Notes: generated by a model from the letters alone, not told the origin. Numbered from the stretch's first letter, positions 8,837 through 17,504 are shown. The stretch is DNA of 64,000 nt from Pseudoclavibacter sp. AY1F1 (GCF_002931075.1 NZ_PSTQ01000001.1:496001-560000), one strand, 5' to 3'. Numbers and translations: made by a program.

Positions 8837-9493
8837 CTAGGAGCCGAGTTCGACGGTGCGCCCGAAGAGCCTGAGGACGATGCGTGCCGCAGTGGCCTCG
8901 AGAACGGGGCCGGACTCGCCGATCTGCCAGCGGGCATCCGTTGCGCGGAGCCGGTTGCGCTTCGCGAGCGAGGCGGCCGAGCTCAGCGGAACCCGCGTGC
9001 GCACAAGCGCGACTGCGCTCGTGGAGCGAGGGCTGAGTCGGATGCGGAGGCCCAGTGCCTCGGTCATGTCGTACGTGTGGACCACAGCTTCCGTGAGCTC
9101 GGAAATGCCGGCACGGGTCGGTGACACCACTTTCGCCGCGGCGATCGTGCGGATGCGGTCGACCAGCTCCTCGGTGGGGGCGGCACCCTCGCGCTTCGCG
9201 ACCTCGTCGAGGTACGAGTCGACACGGAGCCCCTTGCGGAGCACGCCGCGAGATGCCTCGCGGACCAGCGAGGACGTGGGGGAGCCGAGGCGCCAGGCGA
9301 GGTGCCCGGCGACGTCGCGCACGCTCCACCCATCACATTTGCTCGGCGTCTCCCACTGCTCTGGCGTCAAACCAGCGAGGAGTGTGGCGGTGCGGTCCAA
9401 GGTCGTGGCGATGTGAGCGCTCCAGTCGCCGGCGACCCGCTTCGACGGCGTGAAGTACGGCCGGTCGGGATCTGGGAAGGGGCGTTGTGGCAC
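8837..9493 (-). CDS. Maleylpyruvate isomerase/DinB-like mycothiol-dependent family protein
   Basis: 218 residues with the architecture of the actinobacterial TIGR03083/DinB-like family: N-terminal four-helix bundle with CDGWSVRDVAGHLAWRLGS (first His ligand) and later EAVVHTYDMTEALG (second His ligand), the usual metal-site spacing. Family members are metal-dependent and many use mycothiol, but substrates are usually unknown and none can be inferred here. It is transcribed toward ribF and divergent from the helicase gene. The ATG at 9493 gives a normal family length. Confidence 0.7.
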   Translation of the reverse strand: MPQRPFPDPDRPYFTPSKRVAGDWSAHIATTLDRTATLLAGLTPEQWETPSKCDGWSVRDVAGHLAWRLGSPTSSLVREASRGVLRKGLRVDSYLDEVAKREGAAPTEELVDRIRTIAAAKVVSPTRAGISELTEAVVHTYDMTEALGLRIRLSPRSTSAVALVRTRVPLSSAASLAKRNRLRATDARWQIGESGPVLEATAARIVLRLFGRTVELGS

Positions 9494-9551
9494 CTGACGA
9501 TTATCGCACCCGCGCGGCGCATGTGCCCGTCAACGACACGTCGTTCCCTAG

Positions 9552-9581
9552 TCGAAACCTTCGGGTCGCCTGGCGTACACT
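9552..9581 (+). promoter_or_regulatory. Candidate promoter of the SNF2 helicase gene
   Basis: -35-like TCGAAA (9552-9557), an 18-nt spacer and -10 TACACT (9576-9581). This predicts a start near 9588 and a leader of about 170 nt, which is long for this window. Confidence 0.5.
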
Positions 9582-9627
9582 GTGAGCGCTGGTGTCTGAG
9601 GGAATCTGAACTCTCCTCGAGACCTGC

Positions 9628-9750
9628 ATGACATCCGGGAGCTCGTCACTCGAGTGGGCCGACGCCCGCCTCACTGCCGGTCGCCGCGTTCGGCGCCGAA
9701 GCTGCGACCTCCGCCCGGCTCAACTTCCCGATCCCTGCCACGTTGCATAA
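9628..9750 (+). CDS. Possible 40-codon leader ORF before the SNF2 helicase gene
   Basis: An ATG at 9628 opens a 40-codon frame whose TAA (9748-9750) abuts the helicase Shine-Dalgarno (GGAGGGG at 9751-9757); the helicase ATG follows at 9759. The peptide begins MTSGSSSLEWADARLTAGRR, is arginine-rich in the middle and has two cysteines near the end. There is no clear ribosome-binding site of its own. The tight stop-to-SD fit suggests translational coupling, but coding status is uncertain and the frame may be fortuitous in a GC-rich leader. Confidence 0.3.
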   Translation: MTSGSSSLEWADARLTAGRRVRRRSCDLRPAQLPDPCHVA

Positions 9751-9758
9751 GGAGGGGC

Positions 9759-11915
9759 ATGTCTCGTAGGACACGCGCCCAAGCTGGCGGTCGCGCCGGC
9801 GTTCACACGGCGCCACGCCACCGCAAACCGGTCGACAACACCGGTGTCATCCCTCAGCTCGCGAAGGCGGCGAGAGAGGTCGAGGCATCGGCGCAGCGAG
9901 GCAAGGTCTCGCCGTCGAACCGCACGAAGTTCCAGGTCATCGCACTCCTCATGCGAGAGGAGCGTGCGAAGGCCAAGGAGTCGACGGAGCTCAGCGAGCA
10001 CGACAGGGCTGAGGCGCTCAAGCGACTGGACGGTCTCGCCTCGATTCTGGCGAAGACGGCGGCACGTGACACCTCGCTCATCAGCCTCCTCGAGCCCGGT
10101 GCGCCAATCAGCGAGGCTGCCAAGGCTCTGCGCAAGCAGATGCTCTTCGCGGGCGGCATCGAGATGGTCATCGATGAGCAGCCAGAGCCGGAAACGCAGA
10201 CGGAGAAGCTCCCGCCTGAGATCGCGCAGCGACAGGTGCTGCCCGGCTCGGTGAAGGCGCGAACCCGCTCGAACCCGTTCCTCGCGCCCGTTCTCACGAA
10301 CGTCAACACCACGACTCCGCACTACTCGCGGCTCTCTAACTGGGAGCTGCTCGGGCCGCTGCTGCGAGCGTTCGAGACCGGCGCCGGCGGCAACGCGGCG
10401 TCGATGGAGTTGCCTCCGGCTCCCCGCTGGGACCGCATCTCCCCGCCGGGGCAAGAGCTCATGGATCACCAGGCGAGGCTCCTCGCGAGCGTCGCCGAGG
10501 GGCACAGGGCCTACCTGCTTGCCGATGAGCCAGGGCTGGGCAAGACCGCGCAGGCGCTTCTCGCCGCCTCAGTCGCCGACGCCTACCCGCTGCTCTGCGT
10601 CGTCCCCAACGTCGTCAAGACGAACTGGGCCCGCGAGGTTCAGCGCTGGACGCCGAACCGCCGCGTCACGGTCATCTCCGGCGATGGCCAGGGGATCGAC
10701 GCCTTCGCGGACGTCTTCATCGTCAACTACGAGATCCTCGACCGTCACCTCGGCTGGCTGACGTCTCTCGGCTTCGAGGGCATGGTGCTCGATGAGGCAC
10801 ACTTCATCAAGAACCTGCAGTCTCAGCGGTCGCGTCTCGTCATGCAGCTCGCGAACAGCATCCGTGCTCGTGTTCCGGGCGCCGACCCGCTCCTCATGGC
10901 GCTCACCGGAACACCGCTCATCAACGACGTCGATGATTTCAAGGCGATCTGGCAGTTCCTGGGCTGGCTCGAGGGCGACCGGCCGTCGCAGCTACTCCTC
11001 GACCGCCTCGACGAGACAGGGCTCGTGCCGAGCGACCCCGGGTTCCTCGCCGCGGCGCGGCAGGCGGTCATCGACCTCGGGATCGTCCGCAGGCGCAAGA
11101 TCGATGTCGCGGCCGACCTGCCCGCCAAGCGTGTCGTCGACATGCCCGTCGAGCTCGACTCCGACGAGGGCAGGAGCATCCGCGCGGCTGAGGCCGCACT
11201 CGTCTCGCGTCTCCTTGAACGGTACCGCCGCATGGCTTCGGCCGCGGGCCTCGAGCCCGGCATCGTCGACCTCGAGCGGGTCAGGATGATCGCGCGGCAG
11301 GAAGTCGAAGAGTCGAAGGCCTCCTCGACCGGCGCAAGCATCTTCACGATGCTCCGCACGATCGGCGCAGCGAAGGCGCGCCTCGCGGCCGAGTACGCGG
11401 GCCAGATCGCACGTTCGGCGGGCAAGGTCGTGTTCTTCGCCAAGCACATCGAGGTCATGGACGCGGCGGAGCGCACTTTCGCCGAGAACGAGATCTCGTC
11501 AGTCTCCATCCGGGGCGACCAGACGCCGGCGGCACGCCAGGCAGCCATCGATGCGTTCCAGAACGACCCGAGCGTGCAGGTTGTCGTCTGCTCGCTCCTC
11601 GCAGCGGGCGTCGGCCTGAACCTACAGGCAGCCTCGGACGTCGTGCTCGCTGAGCTCAGCTGGACCGCGGCTGAGCAGACGCAGGCCATCGACCGCGTGC
11701 ACCGCATCGGGCAGGTGGAGCCGGTCACGGCGTGGCGCATCGTCGCCGCGCAGACGATCGACGCGCGCATCGCCGAGCTCATCGACGATAAGCAGGGGCT
11801 CGCGCTGCGTGCGCTTGAGGGAATCGACACGGGCGAGCAGTCCGCAGACAGCATCCAGGTGGATGCCCTGGCGAGTCTCCTCGAAGCGGCGATCCGGGGC
11901 GTGCGCCGGCAGTAG
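9759..11915 (+). CDS. SNF2-family DEAD/DEAH-box ATPase
   Basis: 718 residues from ATG 9759, which has an excellent Shine-Dalgarno (AAGGAGGGG). A helical N-terminal region of about 215 residues precedes the SNF2 core: motif I DEPGLGKTAQAL (about 255), motif II LDEAHFIKN (about 344), motif III LTGTPLIND, and helicase C motifs VSIRGDQTP, CSLLAAGVGLNLQAAS and DRVHRIGQ (about 645). SNF2 proteins are ATP-driven DNA translocases that remodel protein-DNA complexes. Bacterial ones act in transcription recycling or DNA repair, but this subgroup has no assigned partner. The TAG stop forms the start of the next gene's -10 box. Confidence 0.85.
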   Translation: MSRRTRAQAGGRAGVHTAPRHRKPVDNTGVIPQLAKAAREVEASAQRGKVSPSNRTKFQVIALLMREERAKAKESTELSEHDRAEALKRLDGLASILAKTAARDTSLISLLEPGAPISEAAKALRKQMLFAGGIEMVIDEQPEPETQTEKLPPEIAQRQVLPGSVKARTRSNPFLAPVLTNVNTTTPHYSRLSNWELLGPLLRAFETGAGGNAASMELPPAPRWDRISPPGQELMDHQARLLASVAEGHRAYLLADEPGLGKTAQALLAASVADAYPLLCVVPNVVKTNWAREVQRWTPNRRVTVISGDGQGIDAFADVFIVNYEILDRHLGWLTSLGFEGMVLDEAHFIKNLQSQRSRLVMQLANSIRARVPGADPLLMALTGTPLINDVDDFKAIWQFLGWLEGDRPSQLLLDRLDETGLVPSDPGFLAAARQAVIDLGIVRRRKIDVAADLPAKRVVDMPVELDSDEGRSIRAAEAALVSRLLERYRRMASAAGLEPGIVDLERVRMIARQEVEESKASSTGASIFTMLRTIGAAKARLAAEYAGQIARSAGKVVFFAKHIEVMDAAERTFAENEISSVSIRGDQTPAARQAAIDAFQNDPSVQVVVCSLLAAGVGLNLQAASDVVLAELSWTAAEQTQAIDRVHRIGQVEPVTAWRIVAAQTIDARIAELIDDKQGLALRALEGIDTGEQSADSIQVDALASLLEAAIRGVRRQ

Positions 11916-11918
11916 GCT
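11913..11918 (+). promoter_or_regulatory. -10 box of aspA overlapping the helicase stop codon
   Basis: TAGGCT at 11913-11918; its TAG is the stop codon of the SNF2 gene. Predicted start near 11925, giving aspA a roughly 42-nt leader with GGAGG. Confidence 0.5.
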
Positions 11919-11966
11919 GAGGACAGCGCGGAAACTCAGACGACGAAGTTGGAGGACCATCAGGTC

Positions 11967-13463
11967 ATGTCAGAAACGCAGGAATTCCGTGTCGAACGCG
12001 ACTCGCTCGGCGAGATGCGGATCCCCGCAGGTGCCTACTGGGGCGTGAACACCGCGCGTGCCCTCGAGAACTTCTCGATCAGCCGACGCCAGATCAGCGT
12101 GTACCCGGACTTCATCGTCGCGTATGCGCAGGTCAAGCAGGCTGCGGCTCGCGCGAACCTTGAGATCGGGGTGCTCGACCAGGAACGGTCGTGGCTCATC
12201 GACCGCGCCTGCCAGGACATCATCGATGGCAAGCTCCACGAGGAGTTTGTCGTCGGCGTCATCCAGGGCGGTGCCGGCACGAGCACGAACATGAACGTGA
12301 ACGAGGTCATCGCCAACCGTGCGCTCGAGCTCGCCGGGCGTGAGTTCGGGGACTACGAGTTCCTTTCCCCGAACGACCACGTGAACCGCTCGCAGTCCAC
12401 GAACGACACGTACCCGAGTGCCGTGAAGGTCGCGCTCGTGCATGCCACGGAGCGACTCATCGACGAGTTCACGCTGCTGCAGAACTCTTTCCGCGTGAAG
12501 GGGACCGAGTTTAAGCACATCCTGAAGATCGGCCGCACGCAGCTACAGGACGCCGTACCGATGACGCTCGGTCAGGAGTTCAGGGGCTTCTCCACGACGA
12601 TCGGCGAGGACATCCAGCGACTGAGGGATGTGCTTCCGCTGCTGCTCGAACTCAACCTCGGCGCGACAGCGATCGGCACCGGCATCACCGCAGAGGCCAG
12701 CTACGCCTCTGCCGTCATGCGCCAGCTGCGGGAGATCACGGGCTACAACGACCTGCAGACGGCTCACGACCTCATAGAGGCGACCAGCGATACCGGCGTG
12801 TTCATGTCGCTCTCGAGCGTCATCAAGCGCACGGCAATGAAGCTCTCGAAGATCTGCAACGATCTTCGCCTGCTCTCCTCAGGCCCGCAGGCGGGCCTCG
12901 GTGAGATCAACCTGCCGGCGCGTCAGGCAGGTTCGTCGATCATGCCTGGCAAGGTGAACCCCGTCATCCCCGAGGCGGTGAACCAGGTGGCGTTTGTCAT
13001 CGCGGGAGCCGACGTCACCGTCGCAATGGCTTCAGAGGCCGGCCAGCTGCAGCTCAACGCCTTCGAGCCGGTCATGCTGCACACGCTCATGCAGAACTCG
13101 GCCTGGCTTCGCCGCGCCGCGCGCACGCTGCGAGTGAACTGCATCGACGGGATCACCGCCAACGAAGAGCTGCTCGCGTCGCGCGTCTCGAGCTCCGTGG
13201 GTGTCGTCACGGCGCTGACGCCATACATCGGCTACTCCGAGGCGTCGAAGCTCGCGAAGGAGGCGCTCACCACCAAGGCCACGATCGCAGACCTGGTCGT
13301 CGAGCGGGGGCTCCTCAGCCGCGAGGAGGTCACGAGCATCCTCTCGCCCGAGAGGCTCTCCGGCATCCAGGCAGTCACGAGCGCGATCCCGATCATCTCG
13401 CAGGCCGAAGCCATGGCGCTCGAGGACAGCCTCGACAGGGCTGACCTGCGTGACTTCTCGTAG
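11967..13463 (+). CDS. aspA: Aspartate ammonia-lyase (aspartase)
   Basis: Reversibly deaminates L-aspartate to fumarate and ammonia. 498 residues of the aspartase/fumarase superfamily. The superfamily signature GSSIMPGKVNPV is intact. QGGAGTSTNMNVNEVIANRA and PNDHVNRSQSTNDTYPSAV favour aspartase over class II fumarase, whose equivalent reads GSGTQTNMN. The catalytic SS-loop Ser lies in GSSIMPG. ATG 11967 is used; GGAGG is 11 nt upstream. A TTG at 11949 would add six residues but would overlap the Shine-Dalgarno. A strong terminator follows. Confidence 0.88.
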   Translation: MSETQEFRVERDSLGEMRIPAGAYWGVNTARALENFSISRRQISVYPDFIVAYAQVKQAAARANLEIGVLDQERSWLIDRACQDIIDGKLHEEFVVGVIQGGAGTSTNMNVNEVIANRALELAGREFGDYEFLSPNDHVNRSQSTNDTYPSAVKVALVHATERLIDEFTLLQNSFRVKGTEFKHILKIGRTQLQDAVPMTLGQEFRGFSTTIGEDIQRLRDVLPLLLELNLGATAIGTGITAEASYASAVMRQLREITGYNDLQTAHDLIEATSDTGVFMSLSSVIKRTAMKLSKICNDLRLLSSGPQAGLGEINLPARQAGSSIMPGKVNPVIPEAVNQVAFVIAGADVTVAMASEAGQLQLNAFEPVMLHTLMQNSAWLRRAARTLRVNCIDGITANEELLASRVSSSVGVVTALTPYIGYSEASKLAKEALTTKATIADLVVERGLLSREEVTSILSPERLSGIQAVTSAIPIISQAEAMALEDSLDRADLRDFS

Positions 13464-13502
13464 CTTCGCCGTGAGTCGTCGCGGAACGCTGTAGAGAGAG
13501 TT

Positions 13503-13535
13503 CGGCCCGGTCGGTGCGAAGCACCGGCCGGGCCG
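13503..13535 (+). terminator. Rho-independent-type terminator after aspA
   Basis: A 15-bp stem (CGGCCCGGTCGGTGC against GCACCGGCCGGGCCG, one G-U pair) with a GAA loop, followed by TGTTA. It lies between two convergent genes. Confidence 0.8.
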
Positions 13536-13565
13536 TGTTACTAGGCCTGTCGTGAGGCGGGCCGA

Positions 13566-14042
13566 CTAGCTGGCGGGCTTCTCTCCGGCTTCCGGTGTCG
13601 CTTCGGAGCTCTTCGTCTCGGTGGCGGTCGGCGCAGCGTGGCGTGGCGTGGCGGTTTCACCAGGCGAGACCATTGCGTCCGCGTCATCGTCTTCGAAGGT
13701 CTCGAGCACGTCTTCGCGGGCCTGGCCAGCGCGGACAAGCGTCTGAACCTGCGACTCGATGCTCTTCTCGACTTCTTCCTCGACGCGCCGCTTCACGTCG
13801 TCGAAGCCGTCGTCCACGCGCTTGCGCATGTCATCAAGCTGCTCGTCGACGCGCCGGCGCATGTCCTCGAGCTGGGTGTCGCTGCGTCGACGCAGGTCCT
13901 CAGCGGAGACGGTCATCCGCTCGGCGAATGCCTTCGACTTGCCGCCGATGTCCTTCGCGACCTCTTCTGCATGCACTCGACTCGTGCTGATACCAGCGAT
14001 AAAGCCGACAGTGGCACCGAGAAGGAATCCGAGACGCATCAT
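13566..14042 (-). CDS. Membrane-anchored hendecad coiled-coil protein
   Basis: 158 residues. An N-terminal hydrophobic segment (residues 3-19) looks like a signal anchor, and the rest should lie on one side of the membrane. Residues 51-94 are four consecutive 11-residue repeats of the pattern (R/K)-(R/K)-R-x-(D/E)-x-x-(L/F/V)-(D/E)-(D/K)-x; for example RRRVDEQLDDM then RKRVDDGFDDV. Such hendecads form right-handed or membrane-associated coiled coils. The tail is acidic, then Pro/Thr/Ala-rich and disordered. It resembles YtxH-type anchors in layout, but no family can be assigned. AGAGG precedes two adjacent ATG codons. Confidence 0.7.
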   Translation of the reverse strand: MMRLGFLLGATVGFIAGISTSRVHAEEVAKDIGGKSKAFAERMTVSAEDLRRRSDTQLEDMRRRVDEQLDDMRKRVDDGFDDVKRRVEEEVEKSIESQVQTLVRAGQAREDVLETFEDDDADAMVSPGETATPRHAAPTATETKSSEATPEAGEKPAS

Positions 14043-14209
14043 GCCTCTAATCTACCGTGCGCTTGGCGTACGCGACTGGTCGTTCGCCTCACGCGCGTCC
14101 GCTTGGCTATGCTGACCGCAGCGAGCCCACGAAGCGGGGATACCCGCGCCCGCAGCGAGTCCGGCAACTCCCGAACCGGACGCTCACCCCAATCCACGGA
14201 GGACCATAG

Positions 14210-15391
14210 ATGAGCAGTGCCACGTCAGTCGCGCCGAAGAGGCGTCGAAGGCTGACTCGGGGCAGGCTGACGTGGCTCCTCCTGCTCGGCTTCGCCGTCC
14301 TCCTCTCGGTCGGTGTCGTGGCCTGGCTGTTCAGCGAGCTGCGCTTCGCCGCGCTCACGATGGCAATCCCCGCACTCGTCCCGCTCGGGCTGGTGCTCGG
14401 CGCAGTCTGGTGGCTTGATCGCTGGGAGCCAGAGCCGCGCATCCTGCTCGCCTTCGGCTTGTTCTGGGGTGCGGGTGCGTCAGTCGTCGGGACGCTCGTG
14501 ACCGGCGGCATGATGCTCGACGTGGCGAGGTCCTACCTCTCGACCGAGGGCGACGTCAGCAAGTTCTCCGTGCTCATCCAGGCGCCCATCTCCGAGGAGG
14601 CGATCAAGGCCGTCGGGCTGTTCCTGATCCTCATCTTCGCTCGGCGCCACTTCGACAGCCCCCTTGACGGGTTCAGCTACGCAGCGGTCATCGGCGCTGG
14701 CTTCGCCTTCACCGAGAACATCATCTATTTCTCCCAGGCCGCTGACTCGGCCGCTGGCTTCGCTTCGACGTTCATCGTGCGCGGCATCCTCTCGCCGTTC
14801 GCCCACGCACTCTTCACGGGGATCACCGGCATGGCGATCGGCTGGGGAGCGCGTCGAGGCGGGTGGCTTCGGCCGATTCTGATGGGCCTCGGCGGTCTCG
14901 TCGTAGCGATCCTCGCGCACGCATTCTGGAACGGTGGCAGCCTCCTGATCTTGCCCCTGCTCGGCGTCGACCCGAGCAACCAGTTCGGCTGGCTCATCTT
15001 CTACCTGGTCGTCCAGCTCCCGATCTTCCTGCTGCTCGCCTGGTTCCTCGTCAAGCTGCACGACCGCGACCGTCTGATCATCGTGGACCGGCTCGGCGAG
15101 TACGCGGACGCGGGCTGGTTCACGACGTCGGAGGTCGCCATGATCGGAGACTGGAGCGCACGCGAGCAGGCATTCGCGTGGGCGAAGTCCGTGAGCCCGG
15201 AAGCCGATCGGGCGATGCGCGGCTTCGTTCAGGACGCGTCCCGTCTCGCGTTCGCCCGCGAACACGCCAGGGTGAACAAGCGGGACCCGAATCGTCGGGT
15301 CGTGGAGAAGCGGATGCTCGATCGAGTCAAGGAGCATCGTTCGCAGCTCGCGAGATTCGGCGCTGGCGGCGCTAAGGCGGCGACCTCGTGA
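14210..15391 (+). CDS. PrsW-family intramembrane metalloprotease (copy 1)
   Basis: 393 residues with about eight TM segments. The three PrsW/CPBP-like catalytic motifs are present: EEAIK (about 129-133), GAGFAFTENIIYF (about 164), and FAHALFTGITG, with HAFWNG later. Family members are membrane-embedded proteases; Bacillus PrsW cuts the anti-sigma factor RsiW. The substrate here is unknown. GGAGGA lies 6 nt before ATG 14210. The gene ends in GTGA, overlapping a second PrsW gene, and a C-terminal basic cytosolic domain of about 110 residues follows the last TM. Confidence 0.85.
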   Translation: MSSATSVAPKRRRRLTRGRLTWLLLLGFAVLLSVGVVAWLFSELRFAALTMAIPALVPLGLVLGAVWWLDRWEPEPRILLAFGLFWGAGASVVGTLVTGGMMLDVARSYLSTEGDVSKFSVLIQAPISEEAIKAVGLFLILIFARRHFDSPLDGFSYAAVIGAGFAFTENIIYFSQAADSAAGFASTFIVRGILSPFAHALFTGITGMAIGWGARRGGWLRPILMGLGGLVVAILAHAFWNGGSLLILPLLGVDPSNQFGWLIFYLVVQLPIFLLLAWFLVKLHDRDRLIIVDRLGEYADAGWFTTSEVAMIGDWSAREQAFAWAKSVSPEADRAMRGFVQDASRLAFAREHARVNKRDPNRRVVEKRMLDRVKEHRSQLARFGAGGAKAATS

Positions 15392-16632
15392 GCGCCCCGC
15401 AGCAGCCTCGGGGCCAATGGGCCGTGCCGGGAGCTCAGCGTCAGATCGACCCGCAGTTCGCGATCCCACAGGCGCCCACGCGCGGCGAGCTCGCGATGCG
15501 CATCACCACGATCGTGGTCATGTGCCTCGCCGCGCTCATCATCGCGGTGGTCCTGTTCCTCGCGTACCTCGGCAGCAGCGACGTCGTACTGCTCGGCAGC
15601 GTGCTCGCGGCCCTCGTCCCGCTTTTCGTCGTGTGGATGGTTGTCTGGCTCATCGACCGCTGGGAACCGGAGCCGCGCATCCTGCTCATCGGAGCAGTGT
15701 TCTGGGGTGGTGGGATCGCGGTCGGCGGCGCGCTCCTCACCGGCTTCCTGCGGGAGTTCCTCCTGCCTGGCGCGCTCCCCGCCTGGTGGGGGCCATCCGT
15801 CGAGGCGCCCGTGGGGGAGGAGATCTGGAAGGGTCTCGGCCTCATCGTGATCTACGCGGTCGCTCGTCGCCACTTCAACGGCCCGACCGACGGCCTCGTC
15901 TACGGGGCGCTGCTCGGCGCAGGTTTCGCGTTCACGGAGAACATCCTGTACTTCTCGTCGATGTGGCAGGAGGCGGGTGTCGGCGGATTCGTGGCGCAGT
16001 ACTTCATCCGCGGTATCGCCCTGCCACTTCTTCACCCGATGTGCGTCTCGCTCACGGGAATCGGAATGGGCATCGGCGCGCGTCGTGGAGGATGGGGTTC
16101 CGCGCTCGGAGGGTTCGCCATCGGGCTGATTCCCGCCATGGGACTCCATGCGCTCTGGAACGTCGGCTCCGGGCTTGTGCAGGAATCGGCCGGCATCCTC
16201 GGCCTCATCGGGTTCTTCGCACTCGTGATGGTGCCCATCTTCATAGCTTGGATCGTGACGATCTTCCTGCTGCGGAGGCAAGACGCTCGCATCATCATCG
16301 AGAGGCTGTCCGAGTACGCGGCGGTCGGGTGGTACTCGCCGGCCGAGATTAGGATGCTGTCGACGATGCGCGGGCGCTCGAGTGCACGAGCGTGGGCTCG
16401 GCGGTCCGGCAAACGCGCCGACAAGGCCATGCGCGACTTCATCACAGAGTCGACTCGTCTCGCCAGTGTTCGCCACCAGGTCGTGCTCGACCCGAACCGG
16501 ACGAGCAAGCTGCTGGACGAGCGGCTCCTGCTCAGAAACCTCGGCGAGCTGCGGGCCGAGCTCATCCAGGCCCAGGCGCAGCCGCACGGCGCGTCATCCG
16601 GGACTCGTCCAGGCTCCGGCGCTTGGATGTAG
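15388..16632 (+). CDS. PrsW-family intramembrane metalloprotease (copy 2)
   Basis: 414 residues, start GTG 15388 overlapping the upstream stop by 4 nt. It is a paralogue of the preceding protein, sharing (I/L)DRWEPEPRILL, GAGFAFTENI(I/L)YF, the ARRHF segment and a similar basic C-terminal domain. The glutamate motif reads GEEIWKG and the histidine motif LLHPMCVSLTG, both intact, so both copies look catalytically competent. A Pro/Gln-rich N-terminal tail of about 35 residues is extra relative to copy 1. It lies 3 nt before the FKBP gene, implying a prsW-prsW-fkbp operon. Confidence 0.85.
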   Translation: MSAPQQPRGQWAVPGAQRQIDPQFAIPQAPTRGELAMRITTIVVMCLAALIIAVVLFLAYLGSSDVVLLGSVLAALVPLFVVWMVVWLIDRWEPEPRILLIGAVFWGGGIAVGGALLTGFLREFLLPGALPAWWGPSVEAPVGEEIWKGLGLIVIYAVARRHFNGPTDGLVYGALLGAGFAFTENILYFSSMWQEAGVGGFVAQYFIRGIALPLLHPMCVSLTGIGMGIGARRGGWGSALGGFAIGLIPAMGLHALWNVGSGLVQESAGILGLIGFFALVMVPIFIAWIVTIFLLRRQDARIIIERLSEYAAVGWYSPAEIRMLSTMRGRSSARAWARRSGKRADKAMRDFITESTRLASVRHQVVLDPNRTSKLLDERLLLRNLGELRAELIQAQAQPHGASSGTRPGSGAWM

Positions 16633-16635
16633 GAC

Positions 16636-17010
16636 ATGACACACACAGATCGCACAAAGCCAGAAGTCGACTTCCCGGGTGGGGACGCACCAGCAGAGCT
16701 GGTAATTGAAGACATCATCGTGGGCGACGGGGCAGTCGCGGAGACGTCCTCGACCGTCGACGTGCACTACCTCGGCGTGGAGTTCGAGTCCGGCGAGGAG
16801 TTCGACTCCTCCTGGAACCGTGGCGAATCGGTCAACTTCCCATTGAAGGCGCTCGTTCGCGGCTGGCAGGAAGGCATCCCGGGCATGCAGGTCGGCGGAC
16901 GCCGCAAGCTTGTCCTTCCCCCTCATCTCGCCTACGGCGCAGCTGGCGGGGGACACCCGCTTTCCGGCAAGACGCTCGTCTTCATCATCGACCTGCTCGG
17001 TGTGAGCTGA
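16636..17010 (+). CDS. FKBP-type peptidyl-prolyl cis-trans isomerase
   Basis: 124 residues, cytosolic (no signal peptide). The FKBP fold is clear: VDVHYLGVEFESGEEFDSSW, the ALVRGWQEGIPGMQVGGRRK loop and LPPHLAYG, ending in LVFIIDLLGVS. It catalyses proline isomerisation in folding proteins. The conserved aromatic, Asp and Tyr positions of the active site are present. It starts 3 nt after the second PrsW stop and is probably part of that operon; a separate rpsO promoter follows. Confidence 0.93.
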   Translation: MTHTDRTKPEVDFPGGDAPAELVIEDIIVGDGAVAETSSTVDVHYLGVEFESGEEFDSSWNRGESVNFPLKALVRGWQEGIPGMQVGGRRKLVLPPHLAYGAAGGGHPLSGKTLVFIIDLLGVS

Positions 17011-17119
17011 CGCCTGAAACCTGCTATGCTCTTTCGGTTGCCGTGAAACGGCCGCGGATGAAGAGAGCTCGCACATTGTGTGCCGAGCGCCGCGCAACGA
17101 AAGAGAAGGGGGTCTGTCA

Positions 17120-17389
17120 ATGGCACTAAGCGCTGAGGGCAAGAAGGCCATCATCGAAGAGTACGCAACGCACCCGGGTGACACTGGCTCCCCTGAAGTT
17201 CAGGTTGCCATCCTCACCACGCGAATCAAGGAGCTCACCGAGCACCTCAAGGAGCACAAGCACGACCACCACTCGCGTCGTGGTCTCCTCCTGCTTGTGG
17301 GTCAGCGTCGTCGTCTGCTCGGCTACCTCGCCGACGTCGACATCGCGCGTTACCGTTCGCTCATCGAGCGACTCGGCCTCCGCCGCTAA
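17120..17389 (+). CDS. rpsO: 30S ribosomal protein S15
   Basis: 89 residues, primary 16S rRNA-binding protein of the 30S platform. Core motifs are [31 protein letters not shown] and the C-terminal [21 protein letters not shown]. Start is the ATG at 17120 with an upstream GA/G-rich Shine-Dalgarno (AGAAGGGGG). The leader after a -10-like TATGCT (about 17023-17028) is roughly 90 nt and purine-rich. S15 represses its own mRNA in many bacteria, so this leader could hold that site, but no structure is proven. The gene lies just upstream of ppk2 and pnp and ends in a perfect terminator. Confidence 0.97.
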   Translation: MALSAEGKKAIIEEYATHPGDTGSPEVQVAILTTRIKELTEHLKEHKHDHHSRRGLLLLVGQRRRLLGYLADVDIARYRSLIERLGLRR

Positions 17390-17401
17390 GCACTTTCTGG
17401 G

Positions 17402-17433
17402 AAGAGCCCCTGCCAAACGGCAGGGGCTCTTTT
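17402..17433 (+). terminator. Rho-independent terminator of rpsO
   Basis: A perfect 13-bp stem, AAGAGCCCCTGCC (17402-17414) against GGCAGGGGCTCTT (17419-17431), with an AAAC loop and a T run. Textbook intrinsic terminator. Confidence 0.93.
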
Positions 17434-17492
17434 CGCGCGCTGAGCGGAGCGATCTGCGCCCAGAAGTTCCTCTCGTGACGGGCCGCCGCCGC

Positions 17493-17498
17493 TAGGCT
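17493..17498 (+). promoter_or_regulatory. -10 box of leaderless ppk2
   Basis: TAGGCT ends 6 nt before the ATG at 17505, so the predicted transcript starts at the start codon. No Shine-Dalgarno is present. This is one of a set of such sites in the window. Confidence 0.6.
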
Positions 17499-17504
17499 GT
17501 TGGC

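Noticed and set aside
9588-9750. Riboswitch in the helicase leader
   Set aside because: The leader is long and GC-rich but I see no match to a known aptamer core; an ORF ending on the Shine-Dalgarno is a simpler reading.
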